Shown here: positions 27,101 through 33,911 of the stretch, piece after piece
Layout: each line of letters starts with the position of its first letter
Position numbering within the stretch: the stretch's first letter is position 1
Program-made: the position numbers and the translations under genes
The notes under the pieces: generated by a model
What the model was told of the DNA's origin: nothing
The model's input: the letters and a program-made list of their open reading frames with translations, nothing else
The model's database searches: none
From: Chimaeribacter californicus
Lineage (GTDB): Bacteria; Pseudomonadota; Gammaproteobacteria; Enterobacterales; Enterobacteriaceae
Direction of reading: 5' to 3'
Length of the DNA: 64,000 bases
NCBI RefSeq assembly: GCF_002858675.1
Contig: NZ_PJZF01000020.1
Coordinates: 30,886-94,885, forward strand

Positions 27101-30038
27101 CACCACCCAGAGCCAGAGCGTCAGCACTGTGGGCAGCACCGGCGGCAACGTCAGCATCACCGCCGGCGGGCAGGCGCACATCAACGGTGCCGATCTGGTG
27201 GCAGGGCGCGATCTCAGCATCACCGGCGACAGCGTGACCATTACCCCCGGCCATGACAAACGCGTCAGTGACGAGAAGTTCGAGCAAAAAACCAGCGGTC
27301 TGACGCTGGCGCTCTCCGGCACCGTCGGCAGTGCGGTCAACAGCGCCGTCACCACCGCGCAGGCCGCCACCAAACAGGGCGACTCACGGCTGGCGGCACT
27401 GCAGGGCGTGCAGAGCGTGCTCTCCGGCGTGCAGGCGGAGCAGGCGTCGCGCCTGGCGCAGGCCAAAGGCGAACAGGGTACCGTGGGCGTTGCGCTCTCG
27501 CTGGGCAGCCAGTCTTCAACCTCGTCATCCCACAGTGAGCGGGATACCACCACCGGCAGCACCCTGTCGGCCGGGCGCAACCTCGCCGTGACCGCCACCG
27601 GCCGCGGCACCAGCGCGCAGAGCGGCGACATCACGCTGGTGGGCACTCAGGCCAAAGCAGGGCAGGATATTACCCTGGACGCCCAGCGTGACATCCTGCT
27701 GTCAGCGGGGCTGGATACCCAGCTGACCACCGGCAAAAACCAGAGTAAAGGCGGCTCGGTGGGTGTCAGCATCATGACCGGCAGCGGCTTCTCGATCTCG
27801 GCCAGCGCCAACAGCGCGCACGGCAATGAGAAGGGCAACGGCACCACCTGGAATGAGACCACGCTGGATGCGGGGCAGCAGGTTACACTTAACAGCGGGC
27901 GTGACACCGCGCTTCACGGCGCGCAGGTGAACGGCGAGCAGATCAGCGCGAACGTCGGGCGTGACCTGACCCTGAGCAGCCTGCAGGACAGCGACAACTA
28001 CACCAGCACGCAGCAGAGCGCCGGCGTGGGCGGTAGCTATGGCTTCGGCAACCCTGAGAGCACCTCGGTCAGCTTCAGCTATAACCGTGACAAGCTGCGC
28101 AGCACCTATGACTCAGTGCAGCAGCAGACCGGCCTCTACGCCGGTGATAAAGGCTTCGATCTCACGGTGGGCAACCATACCCAGCTCGACGGTGCCGTGA
28201 TCAGCAGCACCGCCGACGCAGCCGCGAACCGGCTCGACACCGGCACGCTGGGCTTCAGCAACCTCGACAACCGCGCAGACTACAAAACCGAGCATCAGGG
28301 CGTCTCCTTCAGCAGCAGCGGCTCGATAGGCGGCATGTTCCTGGGCAACGCGGCGAGCACCGTGCTGGCCGGAGCAGGCGGCAGCGGCCATGCCGAAGGC
28401 GTGACGCAGGCCGCAGTCTCTGACGGCACTCTCGTTATCCGCAACCCGGGCGCGCAGCAGCAGGCAGTCAGCGACCTGAGCCGCGACGTTGAGCACGCCA
28501 ACGGCAGCATCGACCCGATCTTTAACAAAGAGAAAGAGCAGCGCCGGCTACAGACCGCGCAGCTGGTAGGCGACATCGCCGCACAGGCGATGGACATCGC
28601 GACGACCGAGGGGAAAATTGCTGCTGCGAAGGCGCAAAAAGATCCGACAGCTGTCGCCGCCGCGAAAGCGGCACTGGCAGCCAAAGGCAACGCGAAGCCG
28701 ACACCGGAACAGATCGCCAAACAGGTAGAAGCCACGGCGATGGCCCCTTACGGCACCGGCAGCGCCCTGCAACAGGGCATGCAGGCCGCCACGGCGGTGA
28801 TCCAGGGGCTGATTGGCGGGGATGTGAAAGCCGCCATCGCCGGAGGCGCGGCCCCTTATATTGCGGAGCTGATCCACCAACAGACCACCGACCCGGTCAC
28901 CAACGAGGTAAACACCGCCGCCAACCTGATGGCGCATGCAGTCGTCAACGCCGCGCTGGCCGCCGCGCAGAATAAAAACGCGCTGGTGGCCGCCGGTGGC
29001 GCAGTGGCCGGCGAGGCAACCGGGATGATTGCCGGCAGCCTCTACAACAAAAAGCCGGGCGAACTGAGTGAGGAGGAGAAGAAAACCGTCTCCGCCCTGG
29101 CAACCCTGGCAAGCGGCCTGGCGGGCGGCCTGATAGGCGACAGAGGCGCCGATGCCCTGACCGCCGCGCAGGTTGGGAAGAATGCGGTTGAGAATAATCA
29201 TTATCTAAGTGTCATTGCACAGGGCGGTAAACTAGCGATTGAAGGCTGTACCAAAGTTGCAGCCTGCCGTAATAAGTTGATTGAAAGTGGGCTGGGAGCG
29301 CTAATCGGTGCCACTGCCGCGACGTCAGCAGTGGAGCAACTCTCTTCGGCTCAGAAAACGAACGTCATGCTTGCTTCCATGTCAGGCAATCCCGCTCTGG
29401 TGGACAACCTCTCGCCGGCAGAACGCAAAGCGTATGATGAATTACAGGGGCAGAAAGGGCTAATTACTGTCTTCCCTGTGCCGGAGAAAGACCCGACAAC
29501 GGGTATTTTGGTTAATCCGAAACAGGAGCAAAACAAAGGCATTACGCTGACTACCCCGGATAAGTCAGGGCAGCAGAGCGCTACGAATACCGGTAATACA
29601 GAGGGTATGCCGGAAACGGCAGGGAATACGACCGTAACGCCGATAGCGGATGAACCAGATCAGGATGAGTTGGCTTACCTGGCTAATGGTCATACGCTGG
29701 GTGCTAATGGTAAAATATCTGGCCCTAAAGTCCCTCCTAAATTGGAGCCTTTTACAAACCCGGCACAAGGCCCTGTTATACCATCAGATTGGATTAGTCG
29801 CCCAGGACGTACTGAAGGAAGTACAATTTACTTCCCTCCAGGTACTGATCCAAGTAAGCCGAATAGTACCTATATAAGAGTTATGCCTTCAGGCGCTACT
29901 CCTGTCCCAGGGCTTGAAAATGGTTACTGGATATCGGTGAAGAATGGACAGCCAATAAACCCGGCTACAGGGGGGACGGGAACTCGTGGGGAAACTCACA
30001 TTCCGTTGCCAGAAAATACGATACCACCTAAAAGGTAA
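18171..30038 (+). CDS. cdiA: CdiA contact-dependent inhibition toxin (filamentous haemagglutinin type)
   Basis: A 3955-residue exoprotein. Layout: signal peptide (1-~34); TPS secretion domain with NPNL (~101) and NPYGI (~142) motifs; FHA-1 repeats (~314-1910, units like NSGTLLAGG); a non-repetitive region with two cysteines (~2015-2490), the probable receptor-binding part; FHA-2 repeats (~2497-3320); a pretoxin domain ending in VENN (3673-3676); and a 279-residue toxin tip. The last ~83 residues (from SDWISRPGR, ending in GTRGETHIPLP) look like a small toxin domain that I cannot assign. ATG 18171 is chosen for the signal peptide. GC content drops sharply after VENN, as expected for a swapped cassette. 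Confidence 0.93.
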   Translation: MDNRLPQASFSQRLLTYLICALVAWQPLLPTLAAEIAPAGTHTQLDKAANGVPVINIAPPNQAGISHNQYQTYNVGPEGLILNNATGQLTQTQLGGLIQNNPNLKAGQEAHAIINEVTGANRSQLQGYTEVAGKAANVMVANPYGITCNGCGFINTPNVTLTTGKPTFDAQGNLQSLEVSKGSITVEGQGLNGSQSDALSIIARATDVNAAIHAKDLKVIAGANRVAADGSLTPITGDGAAPSVSVDTGALGGMYANRIHLVSSEKGVGVNLGNLNARQGDITLNANGKLVVNTSLASGALTAKGERVELHGDNKASGTITIGGQTGVSVQGGALVSDGNMALTSDGTLQLSHAALTAGQDIQLSGRDLTQDSASRADAARDIHLAAGGNALTQGNLNAGQTLTLTGGTLNNSGTLLAGGQVQSSMNALTNSGTLQSGQGMVLNGASVVNSGTLQSGDTLALTADTLSQNGTLSAQGAGTLTLRDALRNSGKLLSDSRLTLNAGTLEQNGTLSGAQGLAMSSDTLTGGEGSVTRSQGALTLKANRAVLNGDVSAGGDLVLQGNQLTSGKTAQVQSQGDLTIAAQQATLDGTHAAKGTLSMSAEQLHHGGKSSAAAVRITAPEMENSGTLTAPDLRVTSHALTNSGLLQGEQSLHLLATQLDNLAGGTIHTAGDLTLAIPVLNNDGLITGESALALSGDRLTNRGEINAVTLTAATLALFNEAPGLLLAKDRLTFSGDALDNAGQLAAETLAVTHGTLTNRGTLQGNSSLAVAADAVTNQGALLSGGTLTLDAGTLDNAGDLQSTDMLLTLANSLTNQSNGNLLATGHLTLHAPLLENAGQIAADTLTTQAETLTNLGRLQGTTAFTQRGTTLDNQQAGVLVSNGTLDLRQTRLTNAGLLQGGTLNLATGEWINSGNALSEQDGQVTVEHRLENSGKILGQQGITLQAEQIDNRGWLMAKVAALQGDLINSGLIQGSDSVQVQGGALGNSGQLLSGDALTIDGDTLANQGALQGRTVKVQARNWQNSGSALAENAFSAVLTGDLTNSGSLLGQQDVDLSAAGINNSGTLAASQLSLDAPSLINSGLLQGNRSLSLTTAQLSNTAQGQLLSGGGLSLSPDRLENAGLVQANEGFTFNGQSLINQGRIAANSLTLAAADTLDNQSGGQLVAQEGAALQAATLNNSGTVAARTLTLTGSTLRNNGTAQGEQRLDLTASTLENYGQLLSGGDLTLQGGSAQNSGTLQGQQLIYTLSQLDNSGSLNGVNGLNGSVTGDLINHGQLWSGGDGWLSGGRLLNSGTVAARTLTLHANELTNDGLWQGSDGLAVTGDSITLGQPGRALSGGDLTLTAGQLITHGTLQGQDADVTADAWQHDGSLLATSALTAAVTGTLQNGGQLLSKAGAQVTARTLSNQGSLLSEGDLTLDGTTLNNSGAVQGNTLTIHPTQVTNQGTLTGLHALTIGTPPPAFARMLRVMAVASAAPSLLNSGALLTQGALTINGGNGRITNSGSLQGQSITLQAGDLIQNGTIQSADALALVLANTLAAGANSKISANGQAALQALTLSNQGQWIAKNLSLKGGSLDNNGAISGVEGLAVNLTGNLTQQQDNTLLSGGALTLNAASVNNQGRMQGNSLSLTGGALTNSGRLQGDNGMTLTLSGDLTNTAAGSLLSGQDLSFTTPNLINQGLIQGSGTSTLTATQTARNEGRLLGGGQLTLNTPQLTNSGWLQAAQLNVNAASTGNTGTLLAEQQGTLTGRALTNQGRVQGANLTVNYQQLTNSGTLLGGSQLNITADQASQQGSGRLFSGGNLVLNSTGLDSTGQLVALGNLTLTLANAFTAQGTVAAGNTLTASSNGDLVNQGVMQGQALNLSAGGALVNNGQLTTGSGTSNLSGGRIDLNGAGSLQGGGDVTLASRSDINVAGFTGTLGSLTLSAPGSILNSALIYAGNNLWLLANSIQNQRGDMLAGNSLWMQRDSAGNANSEVINTSGTIETQNGDITVKTGHLLNQRDGFSASEQVISTDKPAWAGDAVVAIPLSWFAPGEYASHTREGQCIHGHGDDICSTVTYYAPTEKAAVQKVAVQSSAITVNPGGNQARIAAGRNVTGQAGTLENMASALLAGGDMALSGDTLSNRSWTEGTTTEYLTYRYTGGSSSSSMSYKLDGAPTYETDGSGNVYRAVIQAGGNLSASFSNNISNTETNANAGGVDHTLTAPALSRLATPGIAAAQQKQALANSAQVAVGSLQWQDQLQAALQQINGGSALDNTTASVTALKNYTTQPQAGAGLGQAAVLNSTQVNGTGLSATQGSALHTYQGKAVDTSAYPLPSGQNGYFVASADPQSPYLITLNPKLNGLGQLDASLFGDLYTLLGKQPGQAPQETRSQYTDETQFIGSAYLLDRLSLKPEYDYRFLGDAAFDTRYVSNTVLNQTGNRYLNGLGSDLEQMRYLMDNAAAAQQSLGLQFGVSLTAAQVAALDTSIIWWEATTVNGQTVMVPKVYLSPKDVTVNNGSVIAGNNVTLKAGTITNSGSSLLAQSGMALDSQNSISNLNDGLMSAGSSLQLSALGDINNVGATIRGTTVALESVGGSINNLTTADTQTFNATSKGGAAMSFTQTAPGSTGSITALDTLSLQAGKNITVTGAALSSGGDMLMNAWGDIAVTANQLTNGSSQSGFKNGWQNAANTGTRTVSNQADSVSAGGNLTMQAGHDLTVTAGAVNAGGNAALAAGNDLTLNSAATSQQDSKGKRESHTTGVDRTTVSSGGDLTLTAGRDLTSHAAGLAAEGDAALNAGRDLTLQAEATTSGNRYKSGSNSEINETVRQQATEIASGGSTTLAAGRDVNSAATQVTAQQDVSVTAGRDVTLTTATDSDYHYKEETKTKKGFLSKKTTHTIEEESATTEQGTLLSGNHVTVSAGNNLLVQGSQVVGDSNVTLNAGNQVDILAATNTDSAWHFSETKKSGLMGTGGIGFSIGSSKTVHDLKEKGTTQSQSVSTVGSTGGNVSITAGGQAHINGADLVAGRDLSITGDSVTITPGHDKRVSDEKFEQKTSGLTLALSGTVGSAVNSAVTTAQAATKQGDSRLAALQGVQSVLSGVQAEQASRLAQAKGEQGTVGVALSLGSQSSTSSSHSERDTTTGSTLSAGRNLAVTATGRGTSAQSGDITLVGTQAKAGQDITLDAQRDILLSAGLDTQLTTGKNQSKGGSVGVSIMTGSGFSISASANSAHGNEKGNGTTWNETTLDAGQQVTLNSGRDTALHGAQVNGEQISANVGRDLTLSSLQDSDNYTSTQQSAGVGGSYGFGNPESTSVSFSYNRDKLRSTYDSVQQQTGLYAGDKGFDLTVGNHTQLDGAVISSTADAAANRLDTGTLGFSNLDNRADYKTEHQGVSFSSSGSIGGMFLGNAASTVLAGAGGSGHAEGVTQAAVSDGTLVIRNPGAQQQAVSDLSRDVEHANGSIDPIFNKEKEQRRLQTAQLVGDIAAQAMDIATTEGKIAAAKAQKDPTAVAAAKAALAAKGNAKPTPEQIAKQVEATAMAPYGTGSALQQGMQAATAVIQGLIGGDVKAAIAGGAAPYIAELIHQQTTDPVTNEVNTAANLMAHAVVNAALAAAQNKNALVAAGGAVAGEATGMIAGSLYNKKPGELSEEEKKTVSALATLASGLAGGLIGDRGADALTAAQVGKNAVENNHYLSVIAQGGKLAIEGCTKVAACRNKLIESGLGALIGATAATSAVEQLSSAQKTNVMLASMSGNPALVDNLSPAERKAYDELQGQKGLITVFPVPEKDPTTGILVNPKQEQNKGITLTTPDKSGQQSATNTGNTEGMPETAGNTTVTPIADEPDQDELAYLANGHTLGANGKISGPKVPPKLEPFTNPAQGPVIPSDWISRPGRTEGSTIYFPPGTDPSKPNSTYIRVMPSGATPVPGLENGYWISVKNGQPINPATGGTGTRGETHIPLPENTIPPKR
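29175..29197 (+). repeat. VENN-coding 23-bp repeat, main cdiA
   Basis: A 23-base stretch coding GKNAVENN, identical to 31965-31987 in the displaced cassette. It is the natural point for recombination that exchanges toxin tips. Confidence 0.85.
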
Positions 30039-30047
30039 TGATAATAA

Positions 30048-30404
30048 ATGATTACAAAAAGCGAACTTAATGAATTTAATCAAGCTATTTTTACCGGCAT
30101 CACTGTTGGTATCGGGTCACTCGTTTTCTTGTTCTCAACAGGAGCCTCAATATTGGTGCAATGTTCCTTCCAATGTGGCAATACAGATGAGTTTTTGATT
30201 GGACATGGAGAGGATCTGATGACAAGCAATCTGCTATTCTCTTTTTTAAATCAATGTGTTAAGCAAGTTGAAGTGTTGGAGGGAGATATATTTAAACTGG
30301 TTTTTTGCAATGGAAATGAAATAGATATTATTCCTGATGCAAATGGATTTGAATCTTATGTGGTTACTACTAGTCAGGGGATTTACCCTGTTATAAGCTA
30401 CTAA
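30048..30404 (+). CDS. cdiI: Probable CdiI immunity protein for the CdiA tip
   Basis: A 118-residue protein starting 9 bases after cdiA, the position of cdiI in every cdiBAI locus. It is AT-rich like the toxin tip. No family is recognised with confidence; the C-terminal half (LVFCNGNEIDIIPDANG, YPVISY) suggests a small beta-rich fold. The hydrophobic stretch at ~16-37 (TGITVGIGSLVFLFSTGASILV) could be buried or, less likely, membrane-spanning. Role is inferred from position: it should bind and block the cognate toxin in the cytoplasm. Confidence 0.7.
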   Translation: MITKSELNEFNQAIFTGITVGIGSLVFLFSTGASILVQCSFQCGNTDEFLIGHGEDLMTSNLLFSFLNQCVKQVEVLEGDIFKLVFCNGNEIDIIPDANGFESYVVTTSQGIYPVISY

Positions 30405-30554
30405 CCTGATTTAGGTTTTAAGGTCGGCATTCCATTTGAAATAAAAATTCAAGTTGGCTTACGAAATTCTCAGCTAATTGAGCAGCTTAAAAACGATATC
30501 ATGAGTGGTGACTTTAAATTTATCACACCTAAAGGCCAGCATTGCTGGACGTAA
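30405..30554 (+). pseudogene. C-terminal scrap of a displaced CdiA toxin
   Basis: Open directly after the cdiI stop, this frame reads PDLGFKVGIPFEIKIQVG, then LRNSQLIEQLKNDIMSG and ends at a TAA. It has no start codon of its own at the right place and looks like the last ~49 residues of a toxin tip left behind when the cassette in cdiA was exchanged. An immunity gene follows after 4 bases, as in a real cassette. Confidence 0.6.
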
Positions 30555-30558
30555 AATT

Positions 30559-30915
30559 ATGATAACATTGTTATCTGAAATAAACTTAAGTGAATATGAT
30601 CAATGGCAGATTAATTTGATGAAAGAAATGTTGATTTCTTTTGACATAGGAGAGATTTCACTTAAGAAATTAATTGATAACTTAGAAGGTTTATTTTTTT
30701 GTTTACAATCAGTAGATGAGGAATGGAGAGATGAATTTCATGAGTATTGGTTTGTTTTAGAGAAAATATATGCAGTTTCATTGTTTAGAAATGAAAGTGT
30801 TTTGTGTGATGATTCAGATTTATGTGATTCATTAAGGCATTTGAACGAGCTGTTAACAAAATATTGGAATTCTCACCCTAAACTCCGGGGTTGTAGGATC
30901 ATACAAAGATCTTAA
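30559..30915 (+). CDS. Orphan immunity protein (118 residues)
   Basis: The start ATG at 30559 lies four bases after the toxin scrap, so this is most likely the immunity partner of that displaced toxin. The protein is acidic and helical (LSEYDQWQINLMKEML, DEEWRDEFHEYW), similar in character to small helical immunity proteins, but I cannot name the family. It is strongly AT-rich. A longer frame from 30505 overlaps the scrap and is less likely. Confidence 0.6.
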   Translation: MITLLSEINLSEYDQWQINLMKEMLISFDIGEISLKKLIDNLEGLFFCLQSVDEEWRDEFHEYWFVLEKIYAVSLFRNESVLCDDSDLCDSLRHLNELLTKYWNSHPKLRGCRIIQRS

Positions 30916-31036
30916 AAGAAATGGTAAGTAATAGTGATAGCATGTTTATATGAAAAAAATTAGCTTCCTGTCGGTTTTAATACCCAGGTACTTATATTTA
31001 AATAATGTCTTTAGATGTTATCCCTAATATTGGGCC

Positions 31037-31324
31037 ATGGTTTTTATCTGTGAATTTAAAGAATCATCTTCATTTTTGATGATTGAGGTAAAGCGGCAAT
31101 ACCCATCAAGAATCTTGGTTCCATTTGCTAAGGTAAATTGCTCGGATAATATCGTTTGCTTTAATGGTGACGATACATCAGGAGATCCAAGGGTATACTA
31201 TATTCATACCTTTGCCTCACCCGGTTGGGAAGACAGAGGATATGCTGATAATTTTACCGAATGGCTGAAAATGGCTCGCCTTGAATCAGCCCGCTATAAA
31301 GCAGAACAGGCTGATGATGAATAG
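31037..31324 (+). CDS. SMI1/KNR4 (SUKH)-like orphan immunity protein
   Basis: 95 residues resembling the C-terminal two-thirds of a SUKH-type immunity protein: ILVPFAKVNCSDNIVCFNG, GDPRVYYIHTFASPGWEDRG and NFTEWLKMARLESARYK. SUKH proteins protect against many polymorphic toxins. The usual N-terminal part (~50 residues) is missing or out of frame; upstream bases read NIGPWFLSV in another frame. It is therefore probably a truncated or frameshifted orphan. No toxin partner remains next to it. Confidence 0.55.
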   Translation: MVFICEFKESSSFLMIEVKRQYPSRILVPFAKVNCSDNIVCFNGDDTSGDPRVYYIHTFASPGWEDRGYADNFTEWLKMARLESARYKAEQADDE

Positions 31325-31327
31325 CAG

Positions 31328-31640
31328 TTATTCTTGAATAAACTGGTAAGGAACGACATCAGTTAACCAGACGCCATTATCAGCCTGAAAGAATTTAAAG
31401 CCTTGTTCATACATGTTCTGGGCTTTAATTTTTAGCACCGCTGGTTTCCCATAACGCAAGCCGACCTGAAAAGCTGTCTCTTTGTCAGAGGATAAATGAA
31501 CATGCTGGCGTTTTTGGGGAGTTAATCCTTGTTCCCGGATTGACGATAAAAATCGCGTAGCGGTTCCATGGTATAAAATATCAGGAGGCATTGACTCTTT
31601 ATATATAATATTAACCTGCTGTGTTGAATGCCCTTGGGCT
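31328..31640 (-). pseudogene. kptA: 3' fragment of kptA (RNA 2'-phosphotransferase)
   Basis: Minus-strand frame starting at [14 protein letters not shown] and continuing [41 protein letters not shown]. This is the second half of KptA/Tpt1, which removes the 2'-phosphate at RNA splice junctions using NAD. The N-terminal ~80 residues are absent: the match stops exactly where a cdiA fragment begins on the plus strand (31638). It is the only minus-strand gene piece in the CDI array. The ORF frame runs on beyond the junction but codes for nothing recognisable. Confidence 0.75.
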
Positions 31641-32606
31641 GCCCAATTAATTAAGCAACAGACGACCGACGCTGCGGGAAATGTTGATGTCGCCGCGAAT
31701 GCCATGGCGCACGCAGTGTGGGGCGCGGTCTCTGCACAGATGTCCGGCGGCAATGCGGCCGCAGGCGCAGCGGGTGCCTTTAGCGGTGAACTGGCCACGC
31801 GCTACATTGCAGAGAAGTACTGGGGAGCGGATACACCGGAAAAAATCGCGGCACTTAAGGAAGATGACCGCGAACAGCTGAGCCTGCTGGGCACGCTTGC
31901 CGCCGGGCTGGCAGGCGGCATGACGGGCAACAGTTCTGCCGCGGCCACGACGGGGGCGATTGCCGGGAAGAATGCGGTTGAGAATAACTCGCTGAGTAGC
32001 CTTGGAGACATATTTGGTAGCCAAGGTGCGAAATATTTTGAAGGGGCGGGGTCGTTAGAAAGGGAGCTTTCAACCGATAACACGCTGACTGCGCAAGAAA
32101 AACAAGCTATTCGGGATCATTATTTGAAAGGAGATTTGCCAGAAGATGTAGTTAAAGCGATTCTGGAAAATACCCCTGCATCAGATACCGTGATGGCGTT
32201 GCTTCAGGCAGAATCTACTAAAGGCTATGCTCTGGCGTTATTGAGTTCTTTACCCGCAGAACGAGCAATTGCTGTTTTGGGTAAGACTGCGAATACATTA
32301 ATAAAGTCTTCAGTTGTCGATAAAATCCTTGATGCTCAACGTGTTGGTAGTGGCCTTAAGCCAGATCCTGGCCATCGTGGGGCTAGCTATTTAAGCCGAG
32401 AGCAATTAATGGCTGGTGAGGTATTCACCATTACTGGTGGGGATGGTGTGAAGCGTTCACTATTGCAGACTAAAGGAGCCTTTAATGGCAAGGATGGAGT
32501 TTTTGAGTATATTTATGATAAGACAGGAAATGTAACGCACCAACGCTTTATTGAAGGTGTTGGCATAACAGGAAAACCAAACCAAAAAGCACCGAAGGTG
32601 AAATAA
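31638..32606 (+). CDS. Displaced CdiA C-terminal cassette (VENN plus toxin tip), 5'-truncated
   Basis: From 31638 the frame reads [14 protein letters not shown], then the pretoxin domain ([25 protein letters not shown]) and VENN at 31977-31988. This matches the end of the main CdiA. The new tip (about 205 residues) ends in a domain beginning [19 protein letters not shown] with a [14 protein letters not shown] segment. It has no signal or secretion domain, so it cannot be exported by itself. ATG 31704 is the first usable start. It can serve as a donor for the main cdiA by recombination at the shared VENN-coding sequence. Confidence 0.8.
   Translation, partial: AAQLIKQQTTDAAGNVDVAANAMAHAVWGAVSAQMSGGNAAAGAAGAFSGELATRYIAEKYWGADTPEKIAALKEDDREQLSLLGTLAAGLAGGMTGNSSAAATTGAIAGKNAVENNSLSSLGDIFGSQGAKYFEGAGSLERELSTDNTLTAQEKQAIRDHYLKGDLPEDVVKAILENTPASDTVMALLQAESTKGYALALLSSLPAERAIAVLGKTANTLIKSSVVDKILDAQRVGSGLKPDPGHRGASYLSREQLMAGEVFTITGGDGVKRSLLQTKGAFNGKDGVFEYIYDKTGNVTHQRFIEGVGITGKPNQKAPKVK
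31965..31987 (+). repeat. VENN-coding 23-bp repeat, displaced cassette
   Basis: Identical to 29175-29197 in the main cdiA; the two are in direct orientation 2.79 kb apart. Confidence 0.85.
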
Positions 32607-32607
32607 T

Positions 32608-33117
32608 ATGGATATGCTTTCAATATCATATGAATTTATTTGTGGTCACATTAAGTTGTCATGGTTTGATATTAAATGGGGCTATGAAAAGAAATTAATC
32701 GGATGGCATTCTATTGTAAAGCATGCAGAATATTTGGTGTCATTAGGTGAGGCGTCACACCTAGAACTTGAGTTGTCTTTTAAGAGTAAAATGGATACTC
32801 ATGAGATAAAATTTATTTTAGATGATTTATCAATGCATTGCACCGATTCTGATGAGTCTGTAACCCAAGAGAAATGGCTTTTTATTATACTGCTGTGGTT
32901 GTTTATTAATCGTAATAACTACTCAAAACCATTAAAAATGGTTGAGACTATTTACGAGGATTTTGATTACCCTGAGGCGATTGAAAGCTTTGTTTCATAT
33001 ATGCCTGTCAGTGATGGCTATGATCCTAGTGTTCATAGCCATAGAGAAAATACTGAGCGATTATTTAGAAACTGGCAAACTTATTTAGATCAAGAATCGA
33101 TTAAATTTAAGCAATAA
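32608..33117 (+). CDS. DUF2247-family immunity protein
   Basis: 169 residues with the DUF2247 pattern: ISYEFICGHIKLSWFDIKWGYEKKL near the N-terminus, then LGEASHLELELSF and KWLFIILLWLF. DUF2247 proteins are found as immunity partners of polymorphic toxins. It starts 1 base after the stop of the displaced CdiA tip, the arrangement of a toxin/immunity pair, and both share low GC. A terminator follows at once, closing the CDI array. Confidence 0.75.
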   Translation: MDMLSISYEFICGHIKLSWFDIKWGYEKKLIGWHSIVKHAEYLVSLGEASHLELELSFKSKMDTHEIKFILDDLSMHCTDSDESVTQEKWLFIILLWLFINRNNYSKPLKMVETIYEDFDYPEAIESFVSYMPVSDGYDPSVHSHRENTERLFRNWQTYLDQESIKFKQ

Positions 33118-33121
33118 CAGT

Positions 33122-33154
33122 AAGATCCCGGCCAAGGGCGGGATCTTTGTTTTT
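33122..33154 (+). terminator. Terminator closing the CDI array
   Basis: Stem AAGATCCCG (33122-33130) / CGGGATCTT (33139-33147) followed by TTGTTTTT. It begins five bases after the DUF2247 gene. Confidence 0.9.
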
Positions 33155-33329
33155 ACGCCTCACTCTGGGGCGATAGCCATTCTCCGTTATTCAACAATTC
33201 CAATACTCCCGCCTGCCTCCTCCCCATTGTCCCCCTAATCCCCCACCTGTTATCATTCCTGCCGTTGCGGCACATCCGCAGCCGGGCGTGAGAACCCGAG
33301 TTACTTCAGGGCGACCTCTTATTTGGGGT

Positions 33330-33507
33330 TGCGGCCTTGGCACATCTATTACATGGCGTATGCCGTGTTTCAATGGTGGCTCAGGCGGGGCAGCCTTCGG
33401 GCTGGCCGGTGTCCTTGAAGGCCGGTTTCTCACCCCCGTCTGGGCTACCACCCAAGAGCGTGAGAACTCCGGTGGTGGCTTTAGTTATCACTTCAAGGAG
33501 CGTTTAT
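33330..33507 (+). pseudogene. Ash/Icd-like phage remnant, copy B
   Basis: Nearly identical to 5671-5800. Two frames together resemble an Ash-family phage protein: one reads MVAQAGQPSGWPVSLKAG, another LTPVWATTQERENSGGG, so a frameshift separates its halves. It leads directly into the gene at 33508 and may now act only as its upstream region. Upstream of it, 33155-33329 shows nothing I can support. Confidence 0.6.
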
Positions 33508-33900
33508 ATGGATAGCCAATCCCCACGCATGGTTTCTGAATTTTCCCATACTGATTTCTCTTCCCCCCATGCCCTGACCGAACACTGCCGCCTGCTGGCG
33601 TTTTGCCTGGTGAACCTCGATACCTCACCAGCCAATGAGAATCTCTGCACTATGCTACTGGGCGAACTGAATGCGCTGGATGCCGCACTCGATCTGCCTT
33701 ACGCCGTGCCAGCCTCGCCTTATCCTTTTGATGCGCATCTTTATGATGACCGCCCGCTGACGGCTTCAGAGCTGGCGGAGCAGTGCCGGGCGCTGGCACA
33801 CGGCATGTTGCAGGTGAGTGAGCCGTGGGTGAGGGCATCGTTGGGCTTTGTACTGTGGGAGCGGATTAACACGCTGCGGGGAACGTTGGACGCGGTGTAA
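33508..33900 (+). CDS. Hypothetical protein of a phage-type module (130 residues)
   Basis: No named family. Helical, acidic protein (HCRLLAFCLVNLD, LCTMLLGELNALDAALDL, ELAEQCRALAHGMLQVSEPWVRASLG). The ATG at 33508 has a well-placed AAGGAG (33495-33500); a longer in-frame reading from 33337 would include the Ash remnant. The last ~45 codons also survive in copy A at 5.8 kb. Such genes accompany Ash-like sequences in P4-like elements and are usually uncharacterised. It is convergent with the type VI immunity gene. Confidence 0.65.
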   Translation: MDSQSPRMVSEFSHTDFSSPHALTEHCRLLAFCLVNLDTSPANENLCTMLLGELNALDAALDLPYAVPASPYPFDAHLYDDRPLTASELAEQCRALAHGMLQVSEPWVRASLGFVLWERINTLRGTLDAV

Positions 33901-33911
33901 CCACATAAAAC

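Noticed and set aside
18537..29201. Many long minus-strand ORFs opposite cdiA (for example 19256-21133, 23433-24404)
   Set aside because: They are shadows of a GC-rich repetitive gene; products are Ala/Gln/Arg- or Ser/Leu-rich without domains, and no ribosome sites were seen.
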